Source: Bugulina stolonifera (lineage: Eukaryota; Bryozoa; Gymnolaemata; Cheilostomatida; Bugulidae). Taken from it: 64,000 nt of DNA. The notes below the pieces were generated by a model. That model did not search any database. It was not told the origin of the DNA and saw nothing but the letters and a program-made list of their open reading frames with translations. A program made the translations under genes and the position numbers. Positions 43,301 through 52,230 of the stretch are shown one piece after another (position 1 is the stretch's first letter; each line of letters begins with the position of its first letter). The stretch spans positions 13,741,233 through 13,805,232 of the forward strand of contig OW285188.1 of assembly GCA_935421135.1 (NCBI GenBank), written 5' to 3'.

Positions 43301-46300
43301 ATTTGAATACAGTGTGACTTGGACAAATCCTTGAATTGGAAATTTGCCACTAAAATTACAGCAACTTCATTTCATATGAATTCCTGAACTTGTAGGGTTC
43401 TAATTCAAATCACAATTATTCCTTTGCATACTTTAATTTTGCTTGACGCCTTAAACCATTGCTGCAATTATTTAACAGTTGTCCAACTCACACTTGATTA
43501 TGGCTTGTAACTATGTTAATGATTATTAGTTTGGTTTTGGTGTTAAGTACGGATTACCCATTACAGAACCCTCACATTATCATACAACTGACGAAACAGA
43601 TTCGAATGACATCGAAATTAAATTAACTCGAAGTATGACAAGTAAAGGCTCCAGATATGGAAACAAAAATCCATTAAAACGCATTTCTGCACCGGAGGGT
43701 GCCAGGGTTATCCTTGATAAATTTAAAAATATGGCCTATCCTCATGTCGGTGTGAGCTCCTCAAAGCAGCAATATGGTGAGTCGACCTATATATACACGT
43801 AAATGTACATACTTTACAGCTATATTTTTGTGTATTATTTGATGCTGCTACCTTACATTCACTTATATTAGGTCTCTCTATCTGCTAACCAACATAATAT
43901 TATAATGATAAAGATGGTGGATGCAAAGATATTTAGCTTCTTAATAATACTTTATCCTTTGAGCTCCTACACCAACTAAGATAGTTGTGGTCAAATATTA
44001 ACCTTGAAAAGCATGTGAGATTCAAATAACTGACTGTTGAAGTCAATCAGATACTGACTCTAAAACCTGCCCTGTGTCCCCATCACTTTGCTTTCATTGA
44101 ATTATGGCTCAAATGGTTGCATAACACCAAGTTGTGGAAATGATGAATAAAAGTCAGTTACCTAAGAATTGGGTGGAGTTGAGCATTTTCAAAAGACAGT
44201 TATTTTTCTTCGCTTTCACGGTTGTAATAATTAAATCCTAGCTACAGTTTATTATCCAAGTTTTTGTTGTTAAAAATTTATGTTTTATCAATTTATATAA
44301 CTTCACTTTTTGGGTGTATTTAACTTTTAAAATTTATTATTCCTGATAATATTTCTTATTAAAAAAGTCACTTGTTTCAGTGCTGTCGTTCTCTAGTTAT
44401 GTTAACATGTATGTTGATATGAGTTTGTAATGTTATAAAGCCACAGTGGTTAACTCTGATACAACCACATACGAGCACTCTGCAGGCGAAGGTAACTCTC
44501 ATAATCGATCATGGGAGTGTTGTATGTCTATGTCCATCGATGTCTATTTCATCACACTAGTGTCAATATTGCATATTGTAGTGCATAGTGCAAAGTAGAG
44601 GATATTTAACCGTCAGCTTCCATTGTAGTCATTTTCATAACATGCATGTATTATGCGATATTGACTTTTTATTTTCCTACTTATTTTCTCTATGTACATA
44701 ACCAACCTGTAGTATCTGCGTTTTTATTTTATTTGTTCTAACAACTGATATTTTAGTGTATAACATAATATTGTTCATGAAATATGAACAGACATCAATA
44801 GCAGTTCCATCAAATGCTTATGGCATGTATTGCCTAGTGTGAATTTTATTGCTCATTGTAAAATACATCTACTCAGACATATAATCTGACATACTTAGGT
44901 GGGAGCGTAATGTAGTCCACATGCTCTGTACCTTATTTCCAATTTGCTGAGGCAATGGAAATTGAACTGCTTGTGTAAATTTAGAACTTTGGAAAACCAT
45001 TTCACTGAAATTTTTAACTTCGCTTTGAAATTATGCTAAAATTGTTTTATCTGTAATGAAAAAATTAGAAATGATGGAGTTTTGCCCATTGCCTCTTTGG
45101 ACAAGCTATAGCTAACGTTGATGGTCTGAGAATGTGCTTTGCTAAATGTTATAAGAAGGCATAGCAATGTTGTGTGTAGTTTACCTGCTTTAGCTCTGTG
45201 TGTATTGTGTACATACCTGTCTTGTAGAACAACTGTCTAATGCTGGTCGTAGACCTCGTGCATCTCTACATCTCATTAGACAGCCACATATTATAATAGA
45301 AGAGGAGACAACTTCCCCATCACCACCTGTTCTCTCCTCAGCACCCATGACTTCACCTTTCACTGCAGGCATGGTAACTAGCGGTACCTCATCACCTAAC
45401 TCAGGTGCGCTAGCTGCCAGCTCTGCACCAGAGGCTAGTAGCATTGGTGCTGAGGCTATAGAGATTAAGGTTCCAGATATTGTACTGAGTGGTGAGAGTG
45501 GAGAACCAGGTGAGATATTTGTCTCCTGCTCTCAAGAACATGTGTCTAATTTCAACTATAATTTGGCTCGTAATGGGCATATATGTAACTCAAAGGGAAG
45601 GAATCCTTGCTTGGGGACTGTATATAGTATGGCCGCTTGTTTGTTCTATGTTCTTCTTTTAAATACTTTGGTGTGGTGTCATGCTGTTTAACTTTCCCTC
45701 TCCTTATTATATATTATTTGCTTTGAATATTTTGGGCTATATTTTATAACCGCTAGAAGTGTGTAGTTTGATGTTGCTTTATTTTTGCTGTGCTATAATA
45801 TAGGCATGTTTAGAAATATTGTTGTGACTTGTTGTGTTGCTCTGGTACTTGTTGGCATACTGCTGTGTGTACTCTCAGCTGAGACCAATGAGAACACCCA
45901 GGACGCTACAGATTCCGCACTTCCTGCTAGCTCTCCCTCTAAAGCTGCTAAAGTAAAAAAGAATCATACATTTCCACGTTCATACCGCTCCCTGAATGAG
46001 GCCCCCACAGAGAATGGTGGACGGCAGTTTCGTAGAAGGCCAGCTGTTATTCGCAGGACGTCTAGGGCAAATAACCAAAAACAGAAATCCAATTTTTCAA
46101 GTCTTGACCTTGTTGAACAAGGAGGTATCATTGGTAAATATCAGTGTAGTTTATGGTAGAAGAAACCACTGCACAGTTTATACTAAAACACTAATCTTTA
46201 GTCCAAAGTTTTCTATCTTCTATTCTGATTTGGATCAGAGGGGGAATAACTCCTAATATTAGTTATTACTAACATCAGAATCCTTCTCTAACCCATTTCT

Positions 46301-49300
46301 TGTCCTTATGCTTGTGGCTGAAAGCAAGGCTTTGTGAATGCATGTATATTATCTTTTCTACTCACATCTTAACTGCACTCAACTGGTGGGTAGTCAATAT
46401 ATTATTAGTTATATACAACTTTCCTCTATCGCTACCAACCACTAGTCTACGACTGGTGGTAACAGTAAAACCTATCTGTGAAGTTCCTGGATGTGTGTCC
46501 TAAAATGGGACCAATCCAGAGAACTGAAAATACTATTGTTAAGACGCATGTTTATAAAAACAAAACCTAATGTTTACTGTTTACTAGTTTCTGTGTGGAT
46601 ACTCTTGATAATAAAATGCCGTTTCCTCTATTATTTAGCTCCGCCTATAATTCTGGATGGTTACACAAAGGAAAATGTGGTGGTTTCTCAGCCTGAAGTT
46701 AGAATTCTGATGCCAGAAACAAACTCGAGTGTTACTCTACAATCAGCTGACTATCAGCAAGCACATGTAGTTCAGGCAATGAATGACTTTGACCAATACT
46801 CTGATATAGATACTACAGCAATCCATGGTCTCCATAGACAAGGGGCGCTATATGAACACGGTGAGTGTATACTGTTACAGTGTTATGAAACTCTGTGACC
46901 ATGTACATGTGCTAAGAGCTAAATTCACTAGCTATACTCATGCCTTAATCATCCAATATGATATTCCACCCTCCTTTTTTCCTGCAACTGAATTAGTGAA
47001 TGTATTCCTTTTGCAGGAGAGGATCAATCTAATGAATATGAAAATACACTTGTAAAATATGTATTGAATTGCATCTATTTAAACTTATGGCAATCTACAG
47101 AGACATAAATTTAGTAGAGTTTACATTATTAGATGATTTATTGTACTGAGCGCTTCTTGTAATTGGAACACACAGTGTGTAATATTTTACCCCGATGAAT
47201 AACATGGTTATTCAGTAGTAGTTATTCTCTCCTGCTATTTGATTCCCCCGTTTAGTAGAAATTACTTTTAACATTTTATGTCATCCTTATCTGTTGTTAA
47301 TATTCCCCTATTCAGCGTGAAATGTTAATAATAAGGTTCTGATGTCACCTCATAGTAGCCATAGCTTCATCCTACATTTTTTTCTGTCCCAAAGACCTCT
47401 CCTCAACGACCTCTAAGGGGTAACGAAATATGTGTGCTAACTCATTTATCAGCGAATCTTCATTTTACATGAATACATACTACATAAAGGATTTGTTCTC
47501 TCTCCGCCTTTATCAGAGAACAATTCCTTTGTTTGACTTAAAAAAGTTGTTAGAAAGTGCAACTGCCTGAACCTGAGGTGCTGATCCTGAATCTAAACCT
47601 ACTCTGTCCCTGTTTGTTTGTAATATGCCATGACACCTTTGTGATGTATGCATTGACTAAATACTGGGCTAATCCCCTAATCAAGTGGTATGTCTGATAT
47701 GCAAACTAATTTAACCCAGTCACATGTACAAGCTGCAAATGGCTGTCCCAACATCTGCTCACCCACCCAAGTTGCTTGCTCGCTACCCGCTATCCAAATC
47801 CTTGTGTGACCTGACTGTACAGTGTATAAGATTGATATATTGTCCAGTGTTGTGACTCTTGAGTTGAATACCTGTATTGAAGTGTATTTAATGTGTATGT
47901 ACAGACAATGATATAGAAGAGGAGACAGCACCTTTGCTGCAGATTGGTAAGGTCAAGGACTGTCATGGTTGTTTAAGTTGTTATATTTATATAACCCATA
48001 CTACTGTTAGACACCAGTGGAAACTAATTGTGGTATAGAGGTGTTCATGTTACAGACTCGTGTGTTTTCACTCACTCCACATATACATTGTACCTCGACA
48101 TTGGAAGCTATCTCATAACCAGCGTCAAATTGTTTTGATAGATGAGGTCGGTCCTCCCTTGTTACTCCTAATGGCTTAAGTCATCGGCTTGCTTGATATA
48201 TTCCTTTATGGTTGTCACCTGCAATGTTAAAATACATCCTCGTCTAGTGTTTGTTAGCTTGTTTGCTAAAGATTTAATATATTATATATTTGTTCGATAA
48301 CCAGTATCCTGCATGCCAACCAGTTCTCCTCTATATACACATTTGGTCATTACCTCCTATCATTGTCTTGTTGTAAACGTTAGCTGCTGTATGCTATAGT
48401 AGCTATTCCTAATTACGTTTGTTGATATGAAAAATAACTACAAGGTACCTTGCAGTTCATATTTTGGGATGTTCTTTCGGTCATTTTCGAAATTTGTCAC
48501 ACACGTTATGATATGCAATTACTGTATAATATTACAAATAGTGGTATTGGAAAAGAATTAGCTGATGTATATTTAGTTTTAGAACAATGAGTTTTAAATG
48601 CCTAGAGTTTGCAGTATGTCTGTACCCATGAATATAAGTTGAAGCTTCTGGCTTAGCATGAACTATATAAATTTTTAGTATTGTTTAAAAACTTGCAGTT
48701 CTTTATTCTTTGACTGCCTGTAATATTATTGTGAATAAGATGGTTTACACTACTCTACTTTTAAGTGAATTACTCCAGTTCTATTATACAGTAGGACCTC
48801 CTTGTTCGCCGTTTCTTTGTAAGCCCTCAGCATATCGACTATTTGCGTTACTAGTGTTTGCCGGCTGGAGAAGGCCTCTTCTAATTTGAATCAGACTCAT
48901 AAATATTGCTGTGTACTATGTGTGTGTATAAGACACTGGTGCTCTCTCTCCCCAATCAAAGAGGAAATGGCTACCTTGTCGGCTCTGCTGGTTATTTCTT
49001 TCTGTCGTTAAACGCTCGACTAATGCTAATGCTCTTAACATAATATGCTCTTCTGGCAGGTAAAGAACCCAGACGCAGCTCTACCTGCAGACTGTCTACA
49101 TCTAATGAACCTACGCTTCTAAAATCGAAGGGCTTTAAATGCAATAACGCTTCTGCATTGCAGGTTAATCATACAGATGTTTCTTTTCCGACTGCACTTG
49201 TCATAATCAAAATTGTTTTGATTGTGATACAGGCAATGTTGTGGTGTTCTCTTTGCATAAAATGTTTCAAAATGGCCAAAATTGTTTGTGAATAGTTAGT

Positions 49301-50010
49301 GGGAAGTTTTAAAGCGATTTTATTTCATGTGCTAAAATAATCTTATCACTGATCTTGACAGGAAGTAAAATTGTGATGTTACAGTGTCCACTTGTCCACT
49401 ACTATATATATTGCTCCCTGGAACCTTGTCTATTAGCTGCATACTGCACATTAGTTGGAATGAAAATTACCTACTATCGCATGTCACTACGCTCTCTGTG
49501 GGTTAGCTGATCTGTACCCTTTTTGCTCTCAATGTTGCACGGTATCTGCATACACATCACCTACCAATTAACTTGTAGTATACTTGTTCTTGCACCATAG
49601 TAGTAATCTCTCAATACTGCTTTATTCAGGGGATCACACCAACAGGCACCACCACCGGCACCATCGCCACAACCACACCATTCAAGAAGAGCCAACACAA
49701 ACTGGAAATGGTCAAACCTGAAGAAGTTGTCATTGACATGACCCCAATGAGCTCGCTATTGCGAACTCGAGAGTCTATGGGTAAACTAAGCTCCGGCTCA
49801 AATATTTCTGTACGGATGTTAAAACGACGAGGGTCTGACACTAAAGGACTTGTTGGTAATGAAGCAGAGTTGGCTAGCAGTGAAAGCTGCCATGGAATGG
49901 GAGCCACCTTTGATAGTCAGACTACTACATGTACCTCAGCTGGATCCAGTCCTTCTATGGATAATATACCTTACATTGACAATACTAGCTCCTCTGGTGA
50001 AGAGGTGTGA
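740..50010 (+). CDS. UNC80: UNC80 homologue, NALCN channel complex subunit (57 exons, N-terminus off window)
   Basis: UNC80 is a very large helical-repeat scaffold that, with UNC79, supports the NALCN sodium-leak channel at the plasma membrane. Exons: 740-870, 2893-3113, 3356-3534, 4308-4325, 5266-5414, 5591-5672, 6275-6341, 7008-7019, 7144-7386, 10095-10276, 10508-10693, 11071-11191, 11463-11581, 12295-12415, 13084-13158, 14574-14702, 15507-15614, 15735-15895, 16133-16351, 18107-18259, 18823-18961, 19225-19333, 19458-19530, 22020-22154, 22429-22612, 22889-23017, 24647-24784, 25040-25227, 25515-25667, 26123-26315, 26555-26676, 27067-27144, 27610-27762, 30628-30812, 31134-31263, 31678-31734, 31877-31984, 32246-32353, 32582-32838, 33056-33260, 34000-34105, 34475-34572, 34933-34986, 36297-36539, 40252-40369, 40912-41115, 41464-41559, 41710-41955, 42874-43038, 43567-43776, 44441-44491, 45228-45509, 45879-46133, 46639-46860, 47905-47946, 49060-49163, 49630-50010. 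Every junction is GT-AG and phase-compatible. The total is 8,397 nt, ending in TGA. Vertebrate UNC80 is about 3,250 aa, so roughly the last 80% is here. The family call is strong; small or weakly conserved exons are less certain. Confidence 0.92.
992..2591. mobile_element. Non-autonomous hAT-type DNA transposon, 1,600 bp
   Basis: The element starts TAGGCCTGCACCGGTGTT at 992 and ends with the complement of TAGGCCTGCACGGTGTTT at 2591. It is flanked by a perfect 8-bp duplication ATTAGACC (984-991 and 2592-2599). The 8-bp target duplication and the YARNG-like terminus are typical of hAT elements. Both subterminal regions are dense in CCGGT/ACCGG and CGGTGT words, plausible transposase-binding repeats. 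No reading frame longer than about 75 codons lies inside, so it carries no transposase. It lies in the UNC80 intron 871-2892. Confidence 0.88.
4574..4619. repeat. Short hairpin repeat, family copy A
   Basis: A perfect 15-bp inverted repeat, AAGTTGTTCTCTCTT with its complement, is separated by 16 bp in an UNC80 intron. The same AGTTGTYCTCTC-type arm recurs in other introns of this window. Confidence 0.7.
7387..10094. other. UNC80 intron without further features
   Basis: A 2.7-kb AT-rich intron. Open frames here are short, lack coding character and do not join in phase. A small repeat of TACTACAGTATGTCCTGTCC type is seen near 7742-7790. Confidence 0.6.
10095..19530 (+). CDS. UNC80: UNC80 exon block 2 (14 exons, central conserved region and variable loop)
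   Basis: Exon 10095-10276 (MLRFNLLMNVSQPGSLPEPE) corresponds to the UNC80 stretch around KRFQFLLNCCEPGTIPD. Exon 10508-10693 (DAPVAARASLYLECAYFV) is among the best conserved segments. Exon 11463-11581 gives CPHALKI...LLVYEITVFLRE, matching the CPFALKM...LLEITTFLRE region. Exons 12295 to 15895 encode a Ser/Arg/Lys-rich, poorly conserved loop made of phase-1 exons that could be skipped or exchanged without frameshift. Exon 16133-16351 holds the Cys/His cluster ICEHIGPCHKYCFRRQNKSC, which matches the ICTHVDYCHPHCYLHHSRSC segment of vertebrate UNC80. Exon 19458-19530 (FYVLWTYRYQIW) matches FHTLWRFRYQVW, which fixes its acceptor at 19457 and not at the later AG. Confidence 0.88.
12754..12822 (+). 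CDS. Candidate alternative UNC80 exon (69 nt)
   Basis: In the intron between exons 12295-12415 and 13084-13158, a stretch flanked by TTTTCTAG and GTATAC has no stop in the required phase. It enters and leaves in phase 1, so it can be added without frameshift. It encodes a basic, aromatic-rich peptide (QRCQLYFRRSLGYVSHRHSH). No counterpart in the family is known to me, so it is at best a cassette exon. Confidence 0.35.
13159..14573. other. UNC80 intron, no gene seen
   Basis: AT-rich. It contains a TCATCCGAGCATCATCATC stretch near 14245 that looks repeat-derived. The reading frame at 14495-14716 is the following exon extended back into the intron. Confidence 0.5.
14797..14936. repeat. 21-22 bp minisatellite, about 6.5 copies
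   Basis: The unit GTTAGTACCATTTGTAATACR starts at 14797, 14818, 14840, 14862, 14883, 14904 and partly at 14925. It lies in the UNC80 intron 14703-15506. Confidence 0.9.
16520..16575. repeat. Short hairpin repeat, family copy B
   Basis: The imperfect inverted repeat has a left arm AATTAGAAGTTGTTCTCTCC and a right arm that reads AATTAGGAGTTTTGTTCTCC on the other strand. It lies just after UNC80 exon 16133-16351. Confidence 0.6.
17051..17080 (+). CDS. Candidate UNC80 microexon (30 nt)
   Basis: Inside the intron 16352-18106 a 30-nt segment is bounded by ATGCCTCAG and GTAAGT, a near-ideal splice pair. It reads SYHIYDTHQT in phase 0, which matches the phase of both flanking exons. Short in-frame microexons of this kind are known in neuronal and signalling genes. 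The evidence is splice consensus and phase only. Confidence 0.45.
19531..22019. other. Large UNC80 intron with unassigned open frame at 20752-21106
   Basis: Besides the 19676-19992 inverted repeat, the intron holds an open frame of 117 codons from ATG 20752 to 21106. It encodes a basic, Leu/Arg-rich peptide with no recognisable domain, and an opposite-strand frame overlaps it. Both are probably chance. The stretch 21300-21490 is very AT-rich with small palindromes. Confidence 0.4.
19676..19992. mobile_element. Possible inverted-repeat element, 317 bp
   Basis: The left end AACGTAAAGGCTTGGCTAC and the right end, whose complement is AACGTAAAGGCGTAGCTAC, match in 17 of 19 bases. I see no clear target duplication, so it may be an old MITE or part of a longer repeat. 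It lies in the UNC80 intron 19531-22019. Confidence 0.45.
22020..27762 (+). CDS. UNC80: UNC80 exon block 3 (10 exons)
   Basis: Exon 22020-22154 starts with MPPSIDYTLPSSPVGLP, the signature PPSINFTLPSPVLGMP region of UNC80. Exon 22429-22612 is a charged, probably coiled segment (RRKQQQEMVAKALVAEECRK) followed by AFPLSSVAVSIQAAQE, matching the family's ITAIPITQEA. Exon 24647-24784 has VFPTCICLVGLTLFDKLEDG, matching VFPACICAAVLPIVHLMEDG. Exon 25040-25227 has IEDPSLFFRYLFEKLT, matching IEDPSTVLRHFLEKLT. Exon 26123-26315 contains VHEDTQFKHLLQE, and exon 26555-26676 contains HDFVRDFYVFRRDATPHLKL. This block is the clearest evidence that the gene is UNC80 and not its partner UNC79. Confidence 0.92.
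23018..24646. other. UNC80 intron, no gene seen
   Basis: 1.6 kb of AT-rich sequence with hairpin copy C and a degenerate CTACTNCTACTG tract near 24410-24490. Nothing coding is supported. Confidence 0.5.
23301..23334. repeat. Short hairpin repeat, family copy C
   Basis: The left arm is AGTTGTCCCCACT and the right arm AGTGGACAACT, with a short loop, in the UNC80 intron 23018-24646. Confidence 0.5.
28218..28231 (-). promoter_or_regulatory. Overlapping poly(A) signals for the NHL gene
   Basis: Two TTTATT hexamers on the + strand (28218-28223 and 28226-28231) read AATAAA on the minus strand, about 130 bp after the NHL stop codon. The region is AT-rich, so chance occurrence is possible. Confidence 0.4.
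28359..29718 (-). CDS. NHL-repeat protein nested antisense in a UNC80 intron (2 exons)
   Basis: Predicted join on the minus strand: exon 1 29718-29692 (ATG, 9 codons, MSATAGISQ), then exon 2 29189-28359 ending in TGA, for 285 aa. The donor after CAG is GTTAGT and the acceptor is TTGCAG; the join is in phase 0. The protein is a chain of degenerate beta-propeller blades. The clearest is near the C-terminus: KQGYRTGEMENPRSLCLDKW, then IVADTKNDRVVRY, the typical NHL blade layout of G-x-G/F-x-x-P-x-x-(h)-D-x-x-(h)-h-h-A-D-x-x-N-x-R-h. Earlier blades carry DGGGRLLQSNYGNRLF, GHIIMVHQ and NLIALD. There is no RING, B-box or filamin domain in front, so it is a propeller alone, unlike TRIM2/3-type proteins. 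A start at another upstream exon cannot be excluded. Function unknown; NHL propellers bind protein or RNA. Confidence 0.72.
30628..36539 (+). CDS. UNC80: UNC80 exon block 4 (11 exons)
   Basis: The block begins after the large intron that holds the NHL gene. Exon 30628-30812 encodes ELKLFLNVINGCLILN, matching EIMLFLNVFNGALILH. Exon 31134-31263 gives LYKLHRRAYLLQ, matching FYILHRKPFVLQ. Exon 32582-32838 starts VVLEAIIPCYLAQIMK, matching MVLEALVPCYLQKLKR, and continues to MKPLTAQ, matching TRPMTAP. Exon 33056-33260 has DFRKPRDALLSIVSEYF, matching EFRRPRESLLNICTEFY. Exon 34000-34105 has LGEVAHSLLKVGTYDSETM, matching LAEIAHSLLKLAPYDTQTM. Exon 34933-34986 (54 nt, Ser/Arg-rich) has no clear counterpart and preserves frame, so it may be a cassette exon. 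Confidence 0.9.
33453..33777. repeat. 25-bp minisatellite, 12 copies plus one degenerate
   Basis: The unit reads GTAGGCATCTAGTCTACTGT followed by AGTCT. It repeats almost without change; one copy has GTAGGTATC, and the last copy is diverged. It lies in the UNC80 intron 33261-33999. The high identity suggests recent expansion and probable length polymorphism. Confidence 0.95.
35717..35757. repeat. Short hairpin repeat, family copy D
   Basis: Perfect 11-bp arms TTGGAGTTGTC and GACAACTCCAA flank a 19-bp loop in the UNC80 intron 34987-36296. Confidence 0.6.
37998..38047. repeat. Short hairpin repeat, family copy E
   Basis: Perfect 13-bp arms AGTTGTCCTCTCC and GGAGAGGACAACT flank a 24-bp loop. 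A second AGTTGTC lies in the loop. The hairpin sits about 75 bp before the hAT-like element at 38123. Confidence 0.65.
38123..38856. mobile_element. hAT-type MITE, 734 bp
   Basis: The termini are TAGAGGTGGAACGAGAC at 38123 and its complement, with one change, ending at 38856. The element is flanked by a perfect 8-bp duplication CCACTGAC (38115-38122 and 38857-38864). Subterminal TCTCG/CGAGA words are clustered at both ends. An open frame of about 150 codons at 38581 crosses the right end and resembles no transposase. The element lies in the UNC80 intron 36540-40251. Confidence 0.88.
39536..39582. repeat. 47-bp near-perfect palindrome
   Basis: Arms of 23 bp, starting GGGCAATATC and meeting at TTTAAGATCATCTTAAA, have one mismatch and a 1-bp centre. 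It lies in an UNC80 intron and could be a collapsed foldback element. Confidence 0.8.
40252..50010 (+). CDS. UNC80: UNC80 exon block 5 (13 exons, C-terminal region and stop)
   Basis: Exons 40252-41955 still follow the vertebrate helical-repeat region: MLANFVIPLCLRIGGNDR matches MLLNLLIPFVLTVGSGSK, and LKLFEFLVNVRTALYPLIRP matches LWDFLDFIVRTRIPIFVLLRP. From 42874 on, exons 42874-43038 to 46639-46860 encode a Ser/Thr/Pro/Arg-rich, probably disordered tail, all in phase 1. Exon 47905-47946 carries EEETAPLLQIG, resembling the LETSSLLQHGD motif close to the human C-terminus. The last exon, 49630-50010, supplies 126 codons and TGA. Tail exon choice is less certain than upstream. A second in-frame donor exists at 46125, so exon 45879-46133 could end 9 nt earlier at 46124. 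Confidence 0.82.
40358..40443 (+). repeat. Perfect 43-bp tandem duplication of an UNC80 5' splice site
   Basis: The last 12 bases of exon 40252-40369, its GTATGA donor and 31 intron bases are copied exactly at 40401-40443. Use of the second donor would shift the frame and give an in-frame TGA within the added sequence. Confidence 0.95.
41116..41375. repeat. 25-bp minisatellite starting at an UNC80 donor
   Basis: The unit TAATATATGGKATAGTTACA followed by TACAG occurs seven times from 41117 and then in about three degenerate copies. The first base of the array abuts the G of the donor of exon 40912-41115, and each unit junction recreates CAGTAATA, a weak donor-like word. Confidence 0.9.
47486..47530. 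repeat. Short hairpin repeat, family copy F
   Basis: The left arm AAAGGATTTGTTCTCT pairs with a right arm that is its complement except for one base, in the intron between UNC80 exons 46639-46860 and 47905-47946. Confidence 0.55.
47947..49059. other. UNC80 intron, no gene seen
   Basis: 1.1 kb of AT-rich sequence between two short C-terminal exons; no open frame of interest and no clear repeat. Confidence 0.5.
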
Positions 50011-50460
50011 TGTTGACTTTCAAACCTTATATTTATTAAATTATACTAGTCGACTTTATGATGTAATGTCTTTGATAGCATTTAGTTGTCTCCACCTTCT
50101 GCCATTATTTGCTGTACTTTATGGAATTTGTAGTGCACTAATTTAGCTCATGTCAATAGATTTATTTATTATAGACTATATTGCAAGTAGTAGGCTATCA
50201 TCTGCTAATTTATCATTTGTAAGATGTTCATATGATGTCGTTATGTATGTCATTTCTCTGCTCTGATCATTGAGCGTTAACCTAATCTAGTCAAGTGGCT
50301 GTTATATAATTACTATTTATTTGTACAAGTTAATACGTTGTATTTTCTACTATTTTGCTGTATTATGAAAAATAATTTATTTATTATCTATTGTCTCTTT
50401 TAATTTTCCATGAGTGATATATGTAATTATTTTCAAAGAACATATTGGTGAGCATGTAAG

Positions 50461-50466
50461 AATAAA
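50461..50466 (+). terminator. Poly(A) signal of UNC80
   Basis: A canonical AATAAA lies 451 bp after the UNC80 stop codon, followed by GTGT-containing sequence. This would give a 3' UTR of about 470 nt. Confidence 0.65.
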
Positions 50467-51886
50467 ATGCTGTGTCACAGAAATCAAAGATAATGAAATA
50501 ATGCCTTAGTCTTTTCGTATATTTAAAACCACATGTCTATTTTGTTAATTGCATTCACAAACAATTCTTGTAATAGTTGTATTTATTACAACAGAGTTCA
50601 AATTCTGATTTAGATGTGCGCGAATGGCATTTGTGTTCACATGCAAATACACTACTAGTGCAGGTGGATTGCACTAGTCATAAAATTGTCTTTAGTTTTC
50701 AAGTACTTCAGGCCTACATACGGTACATGACGGATCTAGTGTCGAGTTGTTTCACTTCGGAGTTACATATTACATGATGAAATCATTGTAAATACAATGA
50801 ATAATTATATACCTTGCTACAACTCTATAACTGTTAACACAAGAGACCTGTAAAGGCTGTAATATACATGTACATGATTGTAGGCCCTGCGTGTGCATAT
50901 ACAATGTAGTTAAAATATTTGAGGAGTTGTATTCTCTCTTCCGGCAATGTTGTTGCACAAATTTTCACGAAAAATTTCCAATTATTCGAAACTAACAGAA
51001 ATTCATGGACATAAATATATCAATGATTTCATTGGTGTGCAATCGCGTAAAAACGCGTGTCTATTTTTATTCCATCGCGTTCATGCTGAGTCACATATGC
51101 GCCATTGTGAAGCGATTCGTAGCGACTGTGAGTAACTCTCGTTTTAGTAGTAGTTAGGTAATTCTTTATTTAATATTATTAAATAAATAAACGTGTGTGT
51201 AAAATACAATGAGCCTTTTTTGTAGGCATAATAATATTATTGTCAGGGAAAATATGTTGGTTATCTGTGTTGATGTCGCGAAATGGAAATATACAATTAC
51301 GAACAATACAATACTTCTTATTACTTATACTTCTTTACTAAAATTAAAATAAATACTAATTTAAGATTAATATAAATAATATTAAATATAATAATTGTTA
51401 TTATTTGTATAGTAATAGCTTATATAATTAATCAATAGTAAGTATGCTAGACAAAGGGGGATTTACTCAGTCATTCGATTCTAAATTAAAATTCAATTGT
51501 CGTATGCTCTCTTTTATCATATCATAATCATTGACCATCTTCAGATCATCTTGAATCAGATTTGAGATTATCATTATGTCCATATTCAATTATATTATTT
51601 TCTCTGATATGTGGACTTACGTGGATATTGTTGTCATACGATACTAGACCGCCTAGGGGGGCAAAAGAGGTATGCCTCATATGGGACAGGAGTGGTGCAT
51701 GGTTTGGTCAGTGTTCGGTGGGTTTGGACCAGGGGGTCATTTCATAGTTTGGCAGTGCAGGTTGTTATGACCTCTCATTTCGAGGAATTCAGAATATTTT
51801 CTCATGTATCATAGCTGTCCAATATTGATATTTGTATTATAATAATTTATTTACAATCTCAAAAATGATGTCTTGAAATTAGATAA

Positions 51887-52089
51887 GAAAGGCGACTGAG
51901 GCGCACACTACCACTAGCCCCAGAAAAGATAAAATGTCTAGCCTACAAGACTCTATGCCGACCAAAGCTAGAGTTTGTTGTAGAGGTGTGGGATCCTTTT
52001 TAGTTAAACACGTTGATATTTTAGAAATCATTCAAAATAAGGCTACACGTTTTGTAGGCAACATTAGGGGTTGCCATGGAGTCTCATAA
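51887..52089 (+). pseudogene. Fragment of LINE reverse transcriptase (C-terminal part)
   Basis: One open frame reads LRRTLPLAPEKIKCLAYKTL, then CRPKLEF, VWDPF and IQNKATRFVGN, and ends at TAA. This is the familiar end of the reverse transcriptase of Jockey/CR1/RTE-like retrotransposons (LAYKTLVRPxLEYAxxVWDP...IExVQRRAARFV). Only about 67 codons remain, and no endonuclease or catalytic palm motif is nearby. It is a dead 5'-truncated and 3'-interrupted insertion between UNC80 and CLK. Confidence 0.8.
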
Positions 52090-52230
52090 AAAAGGAGATA
52101 ATAATAATTGTGGTGCCAAACAATTCTTTGATGTGGCTGCTCAATAGCAAAGCTAGTCGAGGGGCTACCATGGCTCCTAGTGCTGAATATTATTATAGTC
52201 GGGTATGGCACGGATGGAAAACCTCCAGCT

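Noticed and set aside
45785..45878. Apparent transmembrane segment before UNC80 exon 45879-46133
   Set aside because: The hydrophobic codons lie upstream of the acceptor at 45878 and are an intron reading in the exon's frame. The same applies to the hydrophobic stretch before 14574.
47027..47053. Possible small UNC80 exon after TTTTGCAG
   Set aside because: No donor in the needed phase 1; joining 46860 directly to 47905 keeps the frame.
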